Positions 27,364 to 35,645 of a DNA stretch of 64,000 nucleotides are shown in pieces. Under the pieces are notes generated by a model. It did not search any database. It was not told the DNA's origin and worked only from the letters and a program-made list of their open reading frames with translations. The position numbers and the translations under genes were made by a program. The DNA comes from Streptomyces sp. A1136 (GTDB taxonomy: Bacteria > Actinomycetota > Actinomycetes > Streptomycetales > Streptomycetaceae). The stretch is taken from NCBI RefSeq assembly GCF_004795055.1, contig NZ_SSBJ01000002.1, positions 62,001 through 126,000 of the forward strand, in the 5' to 3' direction. The first letter of the stretch is position 1; every line of letters begins with the position of its first letter.

Positions 27364-28011
27364 CTACTTCCTGAGGTCGCCGGCAGTTGCGAGCCGCTCT
27401 TCCTCTACCACGAGCGGGATCGGGATCTGGTTCGCCGCGTAGTAGAGGGCAATGACGAAGTGTGCGACGAGAGTGAGCGGTGCGGAAAAAAAGGACAGGA
27501 GCACGGTCATGGGGTAAGCGATCGCCCCCAGGCCGAACCGCATTCGGGTCGCCCGGGCACCGTCCTTGTCCACCTGTTCGTGGAAGAGGTGGCCCACCCG
27601 GGTGACGTACCACCAGAAGGCGAGGAAGGCCAAGGCGTAGGCCACGGTGAGCGAACTGTAGAGGATGGCGGCGGCGTTGGCGGATCCGCCTTCCTCCATG
27701 AGGTGTTCGGCAAGGACGGTCGTCGTGTACGGGATCACCGATACCACCATCAGCACCAGGAGATTCAGGAACAACAGCGGGCGGTCGACCCGCTTGAGGT
27801 GACTGAAGATGGTGTGGTGGTTCACCCACATGACGCCGATGATGAGGAAGCTCACCACATAAGCGGCGTAATGCGGCCACTGCTCCCACACTCCGTGCCA
27901 GAACTCCGACCCCGTTTCTTTCGGAACTTTGAGTTCCAGAACGAGAATCGTAATGACGATGGCGAACACGCCGTCGCTGAATGCCTCGACGCGACCGGTT
28001 TCGCGCTCCAT
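27364..28011 (-). CDS. TMEM175-family membrane protein (DUF1211, probable K+ channel)
   Basis: A 215-residue protein with about six membrane segments. It opens with the family signature FSDGVFAIVITILVLEL (FSDxxFA motif, residues about 10-26), and MWVNHHTIFSHLKRVDRPLL is also typical. Bacterial TMEM175 proteins are tetrameric potassium-leak channels. GGGGAG precedes the ATG. GC content is visibly lower than in the neighbours, which suggests recent transfer. It lies in the long minus-strand run, 72 nt upstream of the IS701-like gene. Confidence 0.9.
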   Translation of the reverse strand: MERETGRVEAFSDGVFAIVITILVLELKVPKETGSEFWHGVWEQWPHYAAYVVSFLIIGVMWVNHHTIFSHLKRVDRPLLFLNLLVLMVVSVIPYTTTVLAEHLMEEGGSANAAAILYSSLTVAYALAFLAFWWYVTRVGHLFHEQVDKDGARATRMRFGLGAIAYPMTVLLSFFSAPLTLVAHFVIALYYAANQIPIPLVVEEERLATAGDLRK

Positions 28012-28095
28012 TGACTCCCCTTTGTCACTCGTTCCGCGCACGCGGGGAGGGCGCTGCCCCCGCCCTCCCCGCACACGCTACCCAGTTCTCGGGGC

Positions 28096-28437
28096 TCAGC
28101 CGCCGAATCCGGCGGTCTGACGCCAGATCCGGCCATCGCGGACCACAAGTGTCCCGAACGCGTGCTCCGGTTGGCCGTTCAGGTTCATGATCGCCCGGTA
28201 GAAGATCGTGTCCTCGGTCTCCACGTACTCCTGGAGCTCGACCAGGGTCGGCTTGACCGAGAGGTAGCCGGTGAACGTCTCGCGCACGGCCTCGATCCCC
28301 ACCGAGGCCCCCTCGAAGCGCAGCAGTACGGCGTCGTCCGTGTAGTTCTTCATGACCGCCTCGATATCGAGTGCGGCGAGCGCCTCCATCTGGCGGACGA
28401 AGACGGGGTGCAGCTTGGAGATGTCGTACGTGGCCAT
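28096..28437 (-). CDS. SnoaL-like / NTF2-fold small protein
   Basis: A 113-residue NTF2-fold protein (FVRQMEALAALDIEAVMKNY; TDDAVLLRFEGASVGIEAVR; FYRAIMNLNGQPEHAFGTLV). Such proteins act as cyclases or isomerases or as binding pockets; no catalytic set can be named. ATG 28437 has GGAG at a good distance; GTG 28449 is an alternative. It lies downstream of the kinase gene in the long run and belongs to the same fold as the three genes at 47.8-49.1 kb. Confidence 0.82.
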   Translation of the reverse strand: MATYDISKLHPVFVRQMEALAALDIEAVMKNYTDDAVLLRFEGASVGIEAVRETFTGYLSVKPTLVELQEYVETEDTIFYRAIMNLNGQPEHAFGTLVVRDGRIWRQTAGFGG

Positions 28438-28451
28438 GTTCGACTCCACTG

Positions 28452-28483
28452 TCTCGATGGAACGGGCTCTCGATGGAACGGGC
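28452..28483. repeat. Perfect 16-bp tandem duplication
   Basis: TCTCGATGGAACGGGC occurs twice in a row (28452-28467, 28468-28483), exactly filling most of the gap between the kinase stop and the SnoaL-like start. It looks like a recent slippage duplication. Confidence 0.9.
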
Positions 28484-29983
28484 TCAACTGGTGCCGGAAC
28501 CGGCCTGATCGGCCGGAACGGCTGCGACGGTTGCCGTCGGCGGGGTGGCGAGCGGCAGCCGTACGACCATCCGGGTCTCGCCCGGACGGGACCGGGCCGT
28601 GATCGACCCGTGGTGGCGTTGGGTCACGATCCGGTAGCTGAGGTGCAGCCCCAGACCCGTGCCCTTCCCCACGTCCTTGGTGGTGTAGAAGGGTTCGAAG
28701 ATCCGCGGCAGGACGTCCTCGGGGATGCCGCGTCCGGTGTCGATGACCTCCACGACCATGCAGACGCCCTCCGCCCGGGCCCGCAGGGTGAGGGTTCCGG
28801 CGCCCTCCATGGCCTCGGCGGCGTTGTCGACGAGGTTGGTCCACACCTGGTTCAACTCGCCCGGATAGCCCGTCAGTTCGGGCAGGTCAGGCTCGTACTC
28901 ACGTACCAGGGTGATACCGGAGAGCTTCGAGCGCAGCACGACCAGCGTGTTCTCCAGGCCGTCGGTCACCGGGAAGCGCTGTTCGGGGGCGCGGTCCAGG
29001 TTGGCGTAATCGCGGGTGGCGGCGACGAGCTGGGAGATGCGCGGTCCGGCGGCCCGCAGCTCCGCGGCCAGGGAACGGATCTCCAGCAGCGCCGCCAGGT
29101 GGTCCAGGGCGGCGGGCAGGGCCGGCTCGCCGATCCCCTCCAACCGCTCCAGCAGCCACCTCAGGTCCAACCCGAGGTCGGACACCCCCGCTCCCAGCAG
29201 CCCCGGTCGTTCGGTGCCCGCCTCTTCCGCCCAGTCGGTGATCTCCTCCTCGGCATCCGCCTGTGCCAGCGGGTCGGAGGTCTGCGGCGGCGCCAGCTTG
29301 TCCAGCTCGTCGGTGAGCCGGTCCAGCAGGGAGCGCTCTCCGCCCGAGGCGGCGGCGCCCCAGGCGTGCGCGGTGCGGGTCAGCCGCTCCAGGGCGGGGG
29401 CCAGCTCCTGCGCCGCACGGGCCACCGCGGCCGCCGGATTGTTCAGCTCGTGGGCCAGGCCCGCGGCGAGGGTGCCGAGCGCCTCGACGGTGGCCCGTTT
29501 GCGGGCCTGCACCTCGGAGGACTTGATCCGCCAGGCCAGTACGGGCAGCAGGACCGCCGCCACGCCGTGGCAACGGGTCAGCATCTCGAAGAAGACCGGC
29601 TTCGGGTAGCCGACGACGGTGGTCGCGGGGCCGGACGCGGACGCGGTGGCCACGTAGGAGCCCTCCGTCAGCAGCGGCAGTTCCCCGGTGAAGCGGTGCG
29701 CGGCGGAGGGTTTGCCGTCGTGCTCCTCGGCGGCGGCGCTCTCCTCCTCGGTGGAGTGGCGGGTGAGCACCTCCTCCCGACCGTCGATGACCTTGGTGAC
29801 GACGAGGCCGCCCGCGAGGAGCACGTGGAAGCAGGTGGCCTCGTCGCCGTCGCGGAACAGCACCTCGCCGTCGGACAGCACCCGGGGTTCGGAGACCGAC
29901 ACCAGCCAGTCCAGTTGCTCCTCGGTGAGACCGGCGAAGATCTCCAGCCGGCGCAGGTCCGACCGCAACTGCGGGCCGCTCAT
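28484..29983 (-). CDS. Sensor histidine kinase with N-terminal cyclic-nucleotide-binding domain
   Basis: A 499-residue soluble kinase. A CRP-like cNMP-binding domain covers about residues 10-145 (LEIFAGLTEEQLDWLVSV; GEVLFRDGDEATCFHVLLAG). The dimerisation box GTLAAGLAHELNNPAAAV holds His178, and the ATPase domain (about 370-485) has LVDNAAEAM, DTGRGIPEDVLPRIFEPFYT and GTGLGLHLSYRI. No membrane segment is present. The start overlaps the MFS stop (ATGA). No response regulator is adjacent; the receiver-reductase fusion at 52192 is the best partner candidate, since such genes are, as I recall, usually neighbours. Confidence 0.9.
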   Translation of the reverse strand: MSGPQLRSDLRRLEIFAGLTEEQLDWLVSVSEPRVLSDGEVLFRDGDEATCFHVLLAGGLVVTKVIDGREEVLTRHSTEEESAAAEEHDGKPSAAHRFTGELPLLTEGSYVATASASGPATTVVGYPKPVFFEMLTRCHGVAAVLLPVLAWRIKSSEVQARKRATVEALGTLAAGLAHELNNPAAAVARAAQELAPALERLTRTAHAWGAAASGGERSLLDRLTDELDKLAPPQTSDPLAQADAEEEITDWAEEAGTERPGLLGAGVSDLGLDLRWLLERLEGIGEPALPAALDHLAALLEIRSLAAELRAAGPRISQLVAATRDYANLDRAPEQRFPVTDGLENTLVVLRSKLSGITLVREYEPDLPELTGYPGELNQVWTNLVDNAAEAMEGAGTLTLRARAEGVCMVVEVIDTGRGIPEDVLPRIFEPFYTTKDVGKGTGLGLHLSYRIVTQRHHGSITARSRPGETRMVVRLPLATPPTATVAAVPADQAGSGTS

Positions 29984-31239
29984 GCCGTACTCCCCTCTGC
30001 CCTGGTGCGGGCCGACAGCCGCAAGGTCACGATCAGGGCCAGCGCGCACACCCCGGCGACGGCGGCCATGAAGCCGACCGAGGTGCGGTGCAGGCCGTGG
30101 ATGTTGGTGAGCATCCCGGCGAGCACCGACGGGACGCTCATGGCGAGATACGCGAACACGTAGACGGCGGCCGTGAGCTCGCCGCGGTGGGCGGGATCGG
30201 CGAGCGTGCTCAGCGCCCGGAAGGAGCCCAGGAAGGCGGCGCCCCATCCGGCGCCGAGCACGGCCGTGGCGACGAGGAAGACGGGGGCCGACCCGAGCCC
30301 GAGCGCCAGCAGCACCAGCGCCAGACCGGCCAGCAGACCCAGCAGCCCGATGACGGCGGTGCGCAACGCCTCGGTGCGGCCGAGCAGCAGCTGCGCGCCG
30401 GTCGCGGCGCCCGCGAGCAGGGCCACCGTGGCCCCGCCCACCAGGTAGTTGGTGCTGCGGAGCAGGGACAGGGCCAGGTGCGGGCCGAGCGAGAGGTAGA
30501 ACCCGCCGACCGACCAGACGGCGACGATGGTGAGCACCAGGACGGCGAAGCGGCCGCCGGCGCCCGGCGGTATCCGGATGCGGTGCGGGGCGATGCGGAA
30601 CCGGCCGTCCCGCAGCCCCGGCGCGCTCTCGCCCATCCGGACCACCCCGACCAGCGTGAGCGCGAAGGCCCCGACCAGCAGGGCGTAGCTCAGTACGGTC
30701 GGCGCGGGCCCGTACTGGACGAGCAGCCCGGCGCCCAGGCCGCCCAGCCCGATGCCCACGGTGGGGCCGGCGCTGTTGACCTGGGCACCGAGCGCGGGTT
30801 TGGAGCGCGGGGTGAGTTCCAGCAGGGCCGCGCCCATCGCCCCGGTGGCCAGGCCGACCGCCAGCCCCTGCACGGCGCGGGCGGCCAGCAGCAGTGCGAG
30901 CCCCTGGGCCCCGGCGAACAGGCCCATGGACACGATCGCGAGGACCAGCGCGGCGCCGAGCACGGGCCGCCGTCCGAGGGTGTCGGACAGCGACCCGAAC
31001 AACAGCAGCCCGGCCAGCACGGTGACGGCGTACAGGGCGAAGACCACCGTGATGGTGCCCGACGACAGGCCCCACTTCTGCTGGTAGAGCACGTACAGGG
31101 CGGAAGGCACGGAGGACGAGAGCATCAGCAGCACGAGGACCGCGCCCACCACCCAGAAGCCGGAGCCTCTGGGCACGCCGGCCGGCCGGCCGCTCGGGTG
31201 CGCGATGTCCCCCGTGGTCGTCTTGGTCGGTTCGGCCAC
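29980..31239 (-). CDS. MFS transporter (efflux type)
   Basis: A 419-residue transporter with about 12 membrane segments. Motif A reads LLFGSLSDTLGRRPVLGAAL and a motif-C-like GPTVGIGLGGLGAG is present, pointing to an antiporter/exporter. GTG 31239 follows GGGGGAG at 9 nt; TTG 31248 lies too close to that site. It lies between the molybdenum-hydroxylase genes and the cNMP-type kinase, overlapping the latter by 4 nt, so the two are co-translated. The substrate is unknown. Confidence 0.88.
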   Translation of the reverse strand: MAEPTKTTTGDIAHPSGRPAGVPRGSGFWVVGAVLVLLMLSSSVPSALYVLYQQKWGLSSGTITVVFALYAVTVLAGLLLFGSLSDTLGRRPVLGAALVLAIVSMGLFAGAQGLALLLAARAVQGLAVGLATGAMGAALLELTPRSKPALGAQVNSAGPTVGIGLGGLGAGLLVQYGPAPTVLSYALLVGAFALTLVGVVRMGESAPGLRDGRFRIAPHRIRIPPGAGGRFAVLVLTIVAVWSVGGFYLSLGPHLALSLLRSTNYLVGGATVALLAGAATGAQLLLGRTEALRTAVIGLLGLLAGLALVLLALGLGSAPVFLVATAVLGAGWGAAFLGSFRALSTLADPAHRGELTAAVYVFAYLAMSVPSVLAGMLTNIHGLHRTSVGFMAAVAGVCALALIVTLRLSARTRAEGSTA

Positions 31240-31269
31240 TCTGGTCAACTCCCCCGTGATGGACGGTGA

Positions 31270-32094
31270 TCAGGCGAGCGCCTGGGCCCTCGCCAGTGCG
31301 CGGGCCGTCAGGACCCCCGCCAGATGGCCGAGGTACTCGGCCGATGTGCCGCGGCCCGGGACGAACAGCTCGCGGGGCTCGGCGCGGAACGCGGCGAGCA
31401 CCTCGTCCGTGGTGTAGGGGCCCCCGCGCAGCCGGTCCTCGACCCCGCGCAGGCGCAGGGCGCGGGCGGTGGCCCCGGTCACCGCGATGCGGGGGCCGTC
31501 GGCGGTGAGGCGTACGGCGGTAGCGCACAACGGGTAGCGGGTGGCCCGGTCGGCGCTCTTCTCGAAGGCGGCCGCGGGCCCGCCGGCCGGGACCAGCAGG
31601 GCCGTGATCACACGGCCCGCCGGTACCCCGGAGCCGGCGAGGTCCTCGGCCGCCACCGTCGTCCGGCCGCGGGGGCCGGCCAGTTCGACCTGGGCGCCGG
31701 CGGCGATGGCCGCCGGCGGCAGGTCGGTGGGGCGCCCGGTGGCCGCCAGGTTCCCCCCGGTGGTGCCGAGGTTGCGGACCTGGGGGTCGCCGTTGGCGCG
31801 GGCCGCGGCGGCGATCTCCGGGGCCCGGGCGAGCACCAGCGGGTGGGCGGCGAGTTCGGCGAGCGTGGTCAGCGCCCCGATCCGCAGCGTCCCGTCCGGG
31901 GTGGTCCGCACACCCCGGAGTTCCTCCAGGTGCCGTACGTCGACGAGCAGGCCGGTCCGGGCCGCGCCGGTGCGCAGGTCGGGCAGCAGGCTCTGGCCGC
32001 CCGCCAGGGCCACGGCCCCGGGGGTGCCCGCCAGGAGGGTGAGCGCCTCTTCGAGGCCCACGGGCCGTACGTAGTCGAACTCGGTGAGGATCAC
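31270..32094 (-). CDS. Molybdenum hydroxylase, FAD-binding medium subunit (CoxM/XdhB-like)
   Basis: A 274-residue FAD subunit. The first FAD motif is ALAGGQSLLPDLRTG (AGGQSL) near residue 31 and the second is LGTTGGNLAATGRPTDLPPA (TxGGN) near 109. A C-terminal CO-dehydrogenase flavoprotein domain follows (about 175-270). It passes electrons from the Fe-S subunit to the acceptor. GTG 32094 overlaps the large-subunit stop (GTGA). It belongs to the S-L-M subunit operon with the genes upstream. Confidence 0.92.
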   Translation of the reverse strand: MILTEFDYVRPVGLEEALTLLAGTPGAVALAGGQSLLPDLRTGAARTGLLVDVRHLEELRGVRTTPDGTLRIGALTTLAELAAHPLVLARAPEIAAAARANGDPQVRNLGTTGGNLAATGRPTDLPPAAIAAGAQVELAGPRGRTTVAAEDLAGSGVPAGRVITALLVPAGGPAAAFEKSADRATRYPLCATAVRLTADGPRIAVTGATARALRLRGVEDRLRGGPYTTDEVLAAFRAEPRELFVPGRGTSAEYLGHLAGVLTARALARAQALA

Positions 32095-34496
32095 TGGGCT
32101 TCCCCTCTCAGGCGGCGCCAGACCTTCTCGGGTGTGAGGGGCATGTCGATGTGCCGGACGCCCAGGTCGGAGAGGGCGTCGACGACGGCGTTGACGACGG
32201 CGGCGGCCGGCGGGACGGTGGCGATCTCGCCGGCCCCCTTGGCGCCGAGCGGGTTGTGCGGGCTCGGGGTGGTCGTCTTGTCGAGGGAGAAGAAGGGCAC
32301 GTCGGCGGCGCGCGGCAGGGCGTAGTGGCTCAGGTCGCGGCTGATGAGCAGCCCGTTCTCGTCGTATTCGGCGGCCTCCATGAGGGCCTGCCCGAGGCCG
32401 TGCACGATGCTGCCCTCGATCTGCCCGAGGACGATCTTCGGGTTGCCGATGTTGCCCGCGTCGTCCACGGCGGTGTAGGACACCACCTCGGTCTCGCCGG
32501 TCAGTTCGTCGACCTCGACCACCGCGACGTGCGTACCGAAGGGGTAGTTGAAGTCCGGCGGGTCGAAGTGGGTGGTCTCGTCGAGGGCGGGTTCGATCTC
32601 GGGGGGCAGCCCCCAGCCGTACCACATGGCCATGGCCAGCTCGGCGAACGTCTTCGCGTTCCCCTCGTTGCCCTCCTCGTGGACGCCGCCGTTCGCGTAG
32701 ACGACCTTCTCCTCGGGGACGCCCAGGAACACGGCCCCCGCCTTGACCAACTTCGCCTTGAGTTTGCGGGCGGTGAGGGCGACGGCCGGCGCGGCCATGC
32801 TGTAGGAGCGCGAGCCGTAGGTGCCCTGCCCGTACGGGGCCTTCTGCGTGTCCCCCTCCAGGACCTGCACCTGCGCCGGGTCGATGCCGAGTTCGTCGGC
32901 GGCGACCTGGGCGAAGACGGTGCCGTGGCTCTGGCCGGTGGAGGCGGAGCCGACGGTCACGGTGACCTCGCCGGTGGGGTGGACGCGGATGTTGGCGCTC
33001 TCCCAGGTCCCGCCGAGCATGCCCTCCTTCGACATCCGGGTGGAGGGGCCGACGGCGCAGATGGCGACGTAGGTGGCCAGGCCCACACCGAGTCGCTTGC
33101 CGCGGGTGCGGGCCTCGGCCTTGCGGGCGGGCATGTCGGCGTAACCCGACAGCTCCACGGCCCGGTCGAAGTTGAGCTGGTAGTCCCCGGAGTCGTAGGT
33201 CCAGCCGAGCCCGTTGTCGTAGGGGAACTTCTCCTTCGGCACCAGGTTCTTGCGCCGTACGACCGCCGGGTCCATGCCGATCTCGCAGGCGTACCGGTCG
33301 ACGAGGCGTTCCATCAGGAACGCGGCCTCGGCGCGTCCGCTGCCGCGCTGGGCGCCGAGCGAGACGGTGTTGGTGAAGGCGGCGTAGACCTCGCAGAAGG
33401 CGGCGGGGATGTCGTACATGCCGGTGATGGAGCGTCCCATCAGGGCGGTGGCGACGCCGGGGCCGATGGTGGAGGGGTAGGCGCCCAGGTTGGCGTAGCT
33501 GGTGGCGCGCACGGCGGTGATACGGCCGTCGCGGGTGCCGGCGAGGGTGACGTGCTGGCGGTGGTCGCGGCCCTGGACGGTGGAGTTCATCAGGCCGGTG
33601 CGGGTGTCCACCCACTTCACGGGCCGGCCGAGCGCCTTGGACAGCAACAGGACCAGCGCCATGTCGGGGTAGAGGTAGCCCTTGGTGCCGAAGCTTCCGC
33701 CCACGGTCGGCGCGATCACGCGCAGCTTGTTGAAGGGGATGCCGAGGACGAGGGCGGAGAGCAGGAAGCGGTGGTTGTGCGGGCCCTGCGTGGAGGCGTA
33801 GAGGGTGTACTCGCCGGTGGCGGCGTCGTAGTCGCCGACCGCGCCGCGGGGCTCGATGGGGCTGTTGATGGTGCGCTGGTTGACGAGGTCGAGTTCGACG
33901 GTGACCTCGGCCTCGGCGATGGCCGCGTCGGTGCGGTCCTTGTCGCCGCAGGTCCAGTAGGCGTTCAGGTTGCCGGGAACGGCCTCGTGCAGTTGGGGCG
34001 CGCCCTCGGCGAGGGCCTCGTCGGCGCGGGTGACGACGGGCAGCGGTTCGTACTCGACGGTGATGGCGGCGAGCGCGGCGGCGGCCTGGCGGGGGGTCTC
34101 GGCGACGACCACGGCGATCGGGTCGCCGACGTGCCGGACGGCGTCACCGGTCAGGACGGGGCGGGCGCCGGGAAGTCCGTAGGGGTGGGGCGGGAAGTGG
34201 CTCTCGACCCCGCCGGGTATCCAGATGCAGGGCAGCGGCATGACGTCGGTGAAGTCGGCGGCGGTGGCCACCTTCAGGACACCGGGCAGTTGTTCCGCGG
34301 CCTTGGTCTCGATGGAGAGGATCTTCGCGTGTGCCACGCTGCTGCCGAGGATGGCCATGTGGGCGGTGCCCGGCAGGTCGATGTCGGCGACGTACGTGGC
34401 CTCGCCGCGCAGCAGTTGCGGATCTTCCCGGCTGTCCAGCGGCTGTCCGAGCACTCCGTTGCCCTGGAGAGCGCTCTCCCCCGTCACTGCGGTCAT
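32091..34496 (-). CDS. Molybdenum hydroxylase, molybdopterin-binding large subunit (CoxL/aldehyde-oxidase-like)
   Basis: An 801-residue large subunit of the xanthine-dehydrogenase family. The N-terminal a/b hammerhead domain covers about 20-135 ([12 protein letters not shown]). Molybdopterin domains hold [31 protein letters not shown] and the base Glu in [14 protein letters not shown]. The active-site loop reads [12 protein letters not shown], not the CODH form I AYXCSFR, so CO oxidation is unlikely; it is a variant of the form II loop AYRGAGR. The natural substrate is probably an aldehyde or heteroaromatic compound. GGAGG-like bases lie in the end of the small-subunit gene, 4 nt away. Confidence 0.93.
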   Translation of the reverse strand: MTAVTGESALQGNGVLGQPLDSREDPQLLRGEATYVADIDLPGTAHMAILGSSVAHAKILSIETKAAEQLPGVLKVATAADFTDVMPLPCIWIPGGVESHFPPHPYGLPGARPVLTGDAVRHVGDPIAVVVAETPRQAAAALAAITVEYEPLPVVTRADEALAEGAPQLHEAVPGNLNAYWTCGDKDRTDAAIAEAEVTVELDLVNQRTINSPIEPRGAVGDYDAATGEYTLYASTQGPHNHRFLLSALVLGIPFNKLRVIAPTVGGSFGTKGYLYPDMALVLLLSKALGRPVKWVDTRTGLMNSTVQGRDHRQHVTLAGTRDGRITAVRATSYANLGAYPSTIGPGVATALMGRSITGMYDIPAAFCEVYAAFTNTVSLGAQRGSGRAEAAFLMERLVDRYACEIGMDPAVVRRKNLVPKEKFPYDNGLGWTYDSGDYQLNFDRAVELSGYADMPARKAEARTRGKRLGVGLATYVAICAVGPSTRMSKEGMLGGTWESANIRVHPTGEVTVTVGSASTGQSHGTVFAQVAADELGIDPAQVQVLEGDTQKAPYGQGTYGSRSYSMAAPAVALTARKLKAKLVKAGAVFLGVPEEKVVYANGGVHEEGNEGNAKTFAELAMAMWYGWGLPPEIEPALDETTHFDPPDFNYPFGTHVAVVEVDELTGETEVVSYTAVDDAGNIGNPKIVLGQIEGSIVHGLGQALMEAAEYDENGLLISRDLSHYALPRAADVPFFSLDKTTTPSPHNPLGAKGAGEIATVPPAAAVVNAVVDALSDLGVRHIDMPLTPEKVWRRLRGEAQ

Positions 34497-34500
34497 CGCC

Positions 34501-35037
34501 TCACACCTCCTGTCCGGACGTCGCGACGGGCGCGGCGACGGGTTCCTCGGCGCGGGCGGCGGAGCATGCGCGCTGCACTCCGCGTACGACGCTGTGGTAG
34601 CCGGTGCAACGGCACAGGTTGCCGGTGAGCCATTCGCGGATCTCGGCCTCGGTGGGTGCCTCGCGGTCGGCGGCGTCGTCGGTGAGCGCGGTCTCGACGA
34701 ATTCACCGAGCGCCATCACCATGCCCGGGGTGCAGAAGCCGCACTGGGTGCCGTGCTCCTGGCGCAACGCCTCCTGGAGTCCGGTGAGTTCGCCGCCGGG
34801 GGTGGTGACGCCCTCGATGGTGGTCACCTGGGAGCCCGCGGCCGACGCGGTGAGGACCAGGCAGCTCTTGACGGACCTGCCGTCGAGCCGCACCACGCAC
34901 GAGCCGCACTGGCCGGTGTCGCAGCCGACCTTGGTCCCGGTCAGTCCGAGGCCGTCACGGAGCCGTTCGACGAGCAGTTCGTTCGGCTGGGCCGAGAACT
35001 GCTCGGGTCTTCCGTTCACGTTCAGTGAGAGATCCAT
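34501..35037 (-). CDS. Molybdenum hydroxylase, [2Fe-2S] small subunit (CoxS/XdhA-like)
   Basis: A 178-residue iron-sulfur subunit. The plant-type cluster motif is VGCDTGQCGSCVVRLDG with a fourth Cys in VKSC. The second cluster uses QCGFCTPGMVMA and GNLCRCTGYH. It carries electrons from the molybdenum centre to FAD. The start overlaps the upstream reductase gene by 16 nt, and the large-subunit gene follows after 4 nt, so all are one translational unit. Confidence 0.95.
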   Translation of the reverse strand: MDLSLNVNGRPEQFSAQPNELLVERLRDGLGLTGTKVGCDTGQCGSCVVRLDGRSVKSCLVLTASAAGSQVTTIEGVTTPGGELTGLQEALRQEHGTQCGFCTPGMVMALGEFVETALTDDAADREAPTEAEIREWLTGNLCRCTGYHSVVRGVQRACSAARAEEPVAAPVATSGQEV

Positions 35038-35636
35038 GCGAGCGCCTGCGCTTCCGTGAGCGGCCGGTTGAAGAGAGGTCCGCCGGGCTGTTGGAGAATT
35101 CCTCCGGAGTGCAGCGGTCCGGTGTCGACGGGGGCGAATCCCAGGTCCGAGATGATTCCCGCGACGATTTCCTTCGCTTTTCCGTCGTCGCCCGCCGTGA
35201 AATGGGCCAGTCGTTCGCCCGTTTCGGTGCCGGCTACGGCGAGAGTCTCGAAATGCATGGTGTTCAGGGATTTCACGACCCGGGCGCCGGGATACCACTC
35301 GGCGACCAGGTCGCTGGAGCCGCGGCCGCCGAGATCGGCGGGCGTCCCGGGGCCGCCGAACGCGTTGGTGGCGTCCACCAGCACCTTGTCCTGTACGACG
35401 TGCGGCGGCAGCAGCCCCCGTACGCGGTCGAACGGCAGCATCAGCACCAGCAGGTCGGCCCGGCCGGCGGCCTCGGCGGGGTGCGCCGCCGAGGCCGCGG
35501 GGCCCAGTTCGGCCAGCAGTGGGGCCAGGGTCCGCGGCCCCCTGGCGTTGGCGAGCACGACCTCGTGACCGGCGGCGACCAGGATGCGGGCGAGGACCGT
35601 GCCGATCCGCCCGGTGCCGATGATGCCTGTGCGCAT
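35022..35636 (-). CDS. NADPH/F420-dependent reductase-like Rossmann protein
   Basis: A 204-residue protein of the F420-dependent NADP reductase/NAD-binding_2-type fold. The dinucleotide motif IIGTGRIGTVLARILVAAGH is at residues 4-23. LLVLMLPFDRV and VDATNAFGGPGTP follow, then VVKSLNTMHFETLA, which resembles the F420:NADP oxidoreductase core. GAGGAG lies 5 nt before ATG 35636. It may link F420 or NADPH pools to the aldehyde dehydrogenase and molybdenum hydroxylase next to it; the exact cofactor cannot be fixed. Confidence 0.83.
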   Translation of the reverse strand: MRTGIIGTGRIGTVLARILVAAGHEVVLANARGPRTLAPLLAELGPAASAAHPAEAAGRADLLVLMLPFDRVRGLLPPHVVQDKVLVDATNAFGGPGTPADLGGRGSSDLVAEWYPGARVVKSLNTMHFETLAVAGTETGERLAHFTAGDDGKAKEIVAGIISDLGFAPVDTGPLHSGGILQQPGGPLFNRPLTEAQALAWISH

Positions 35637-35645
35637 TGACACTCC

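Noticed and set aside
28352..30163. 603-residue plus-strand ORF
   Set aside because: Antisense of the cNMP-domain kinase gene, which has a full set of kinase motifs.
32151..34628. 825-residue plus-strand ORF
   Set aside because: Antisense of the molybdenum hydroxylase large subunit; composition is typical of a shadow frame and no domain is visible.
31270..35037. Aerobic CO dehydrogenase
   Set aside because: The large-subunit loop lacks the AYXCSFR motif with the Cys that binds copper.
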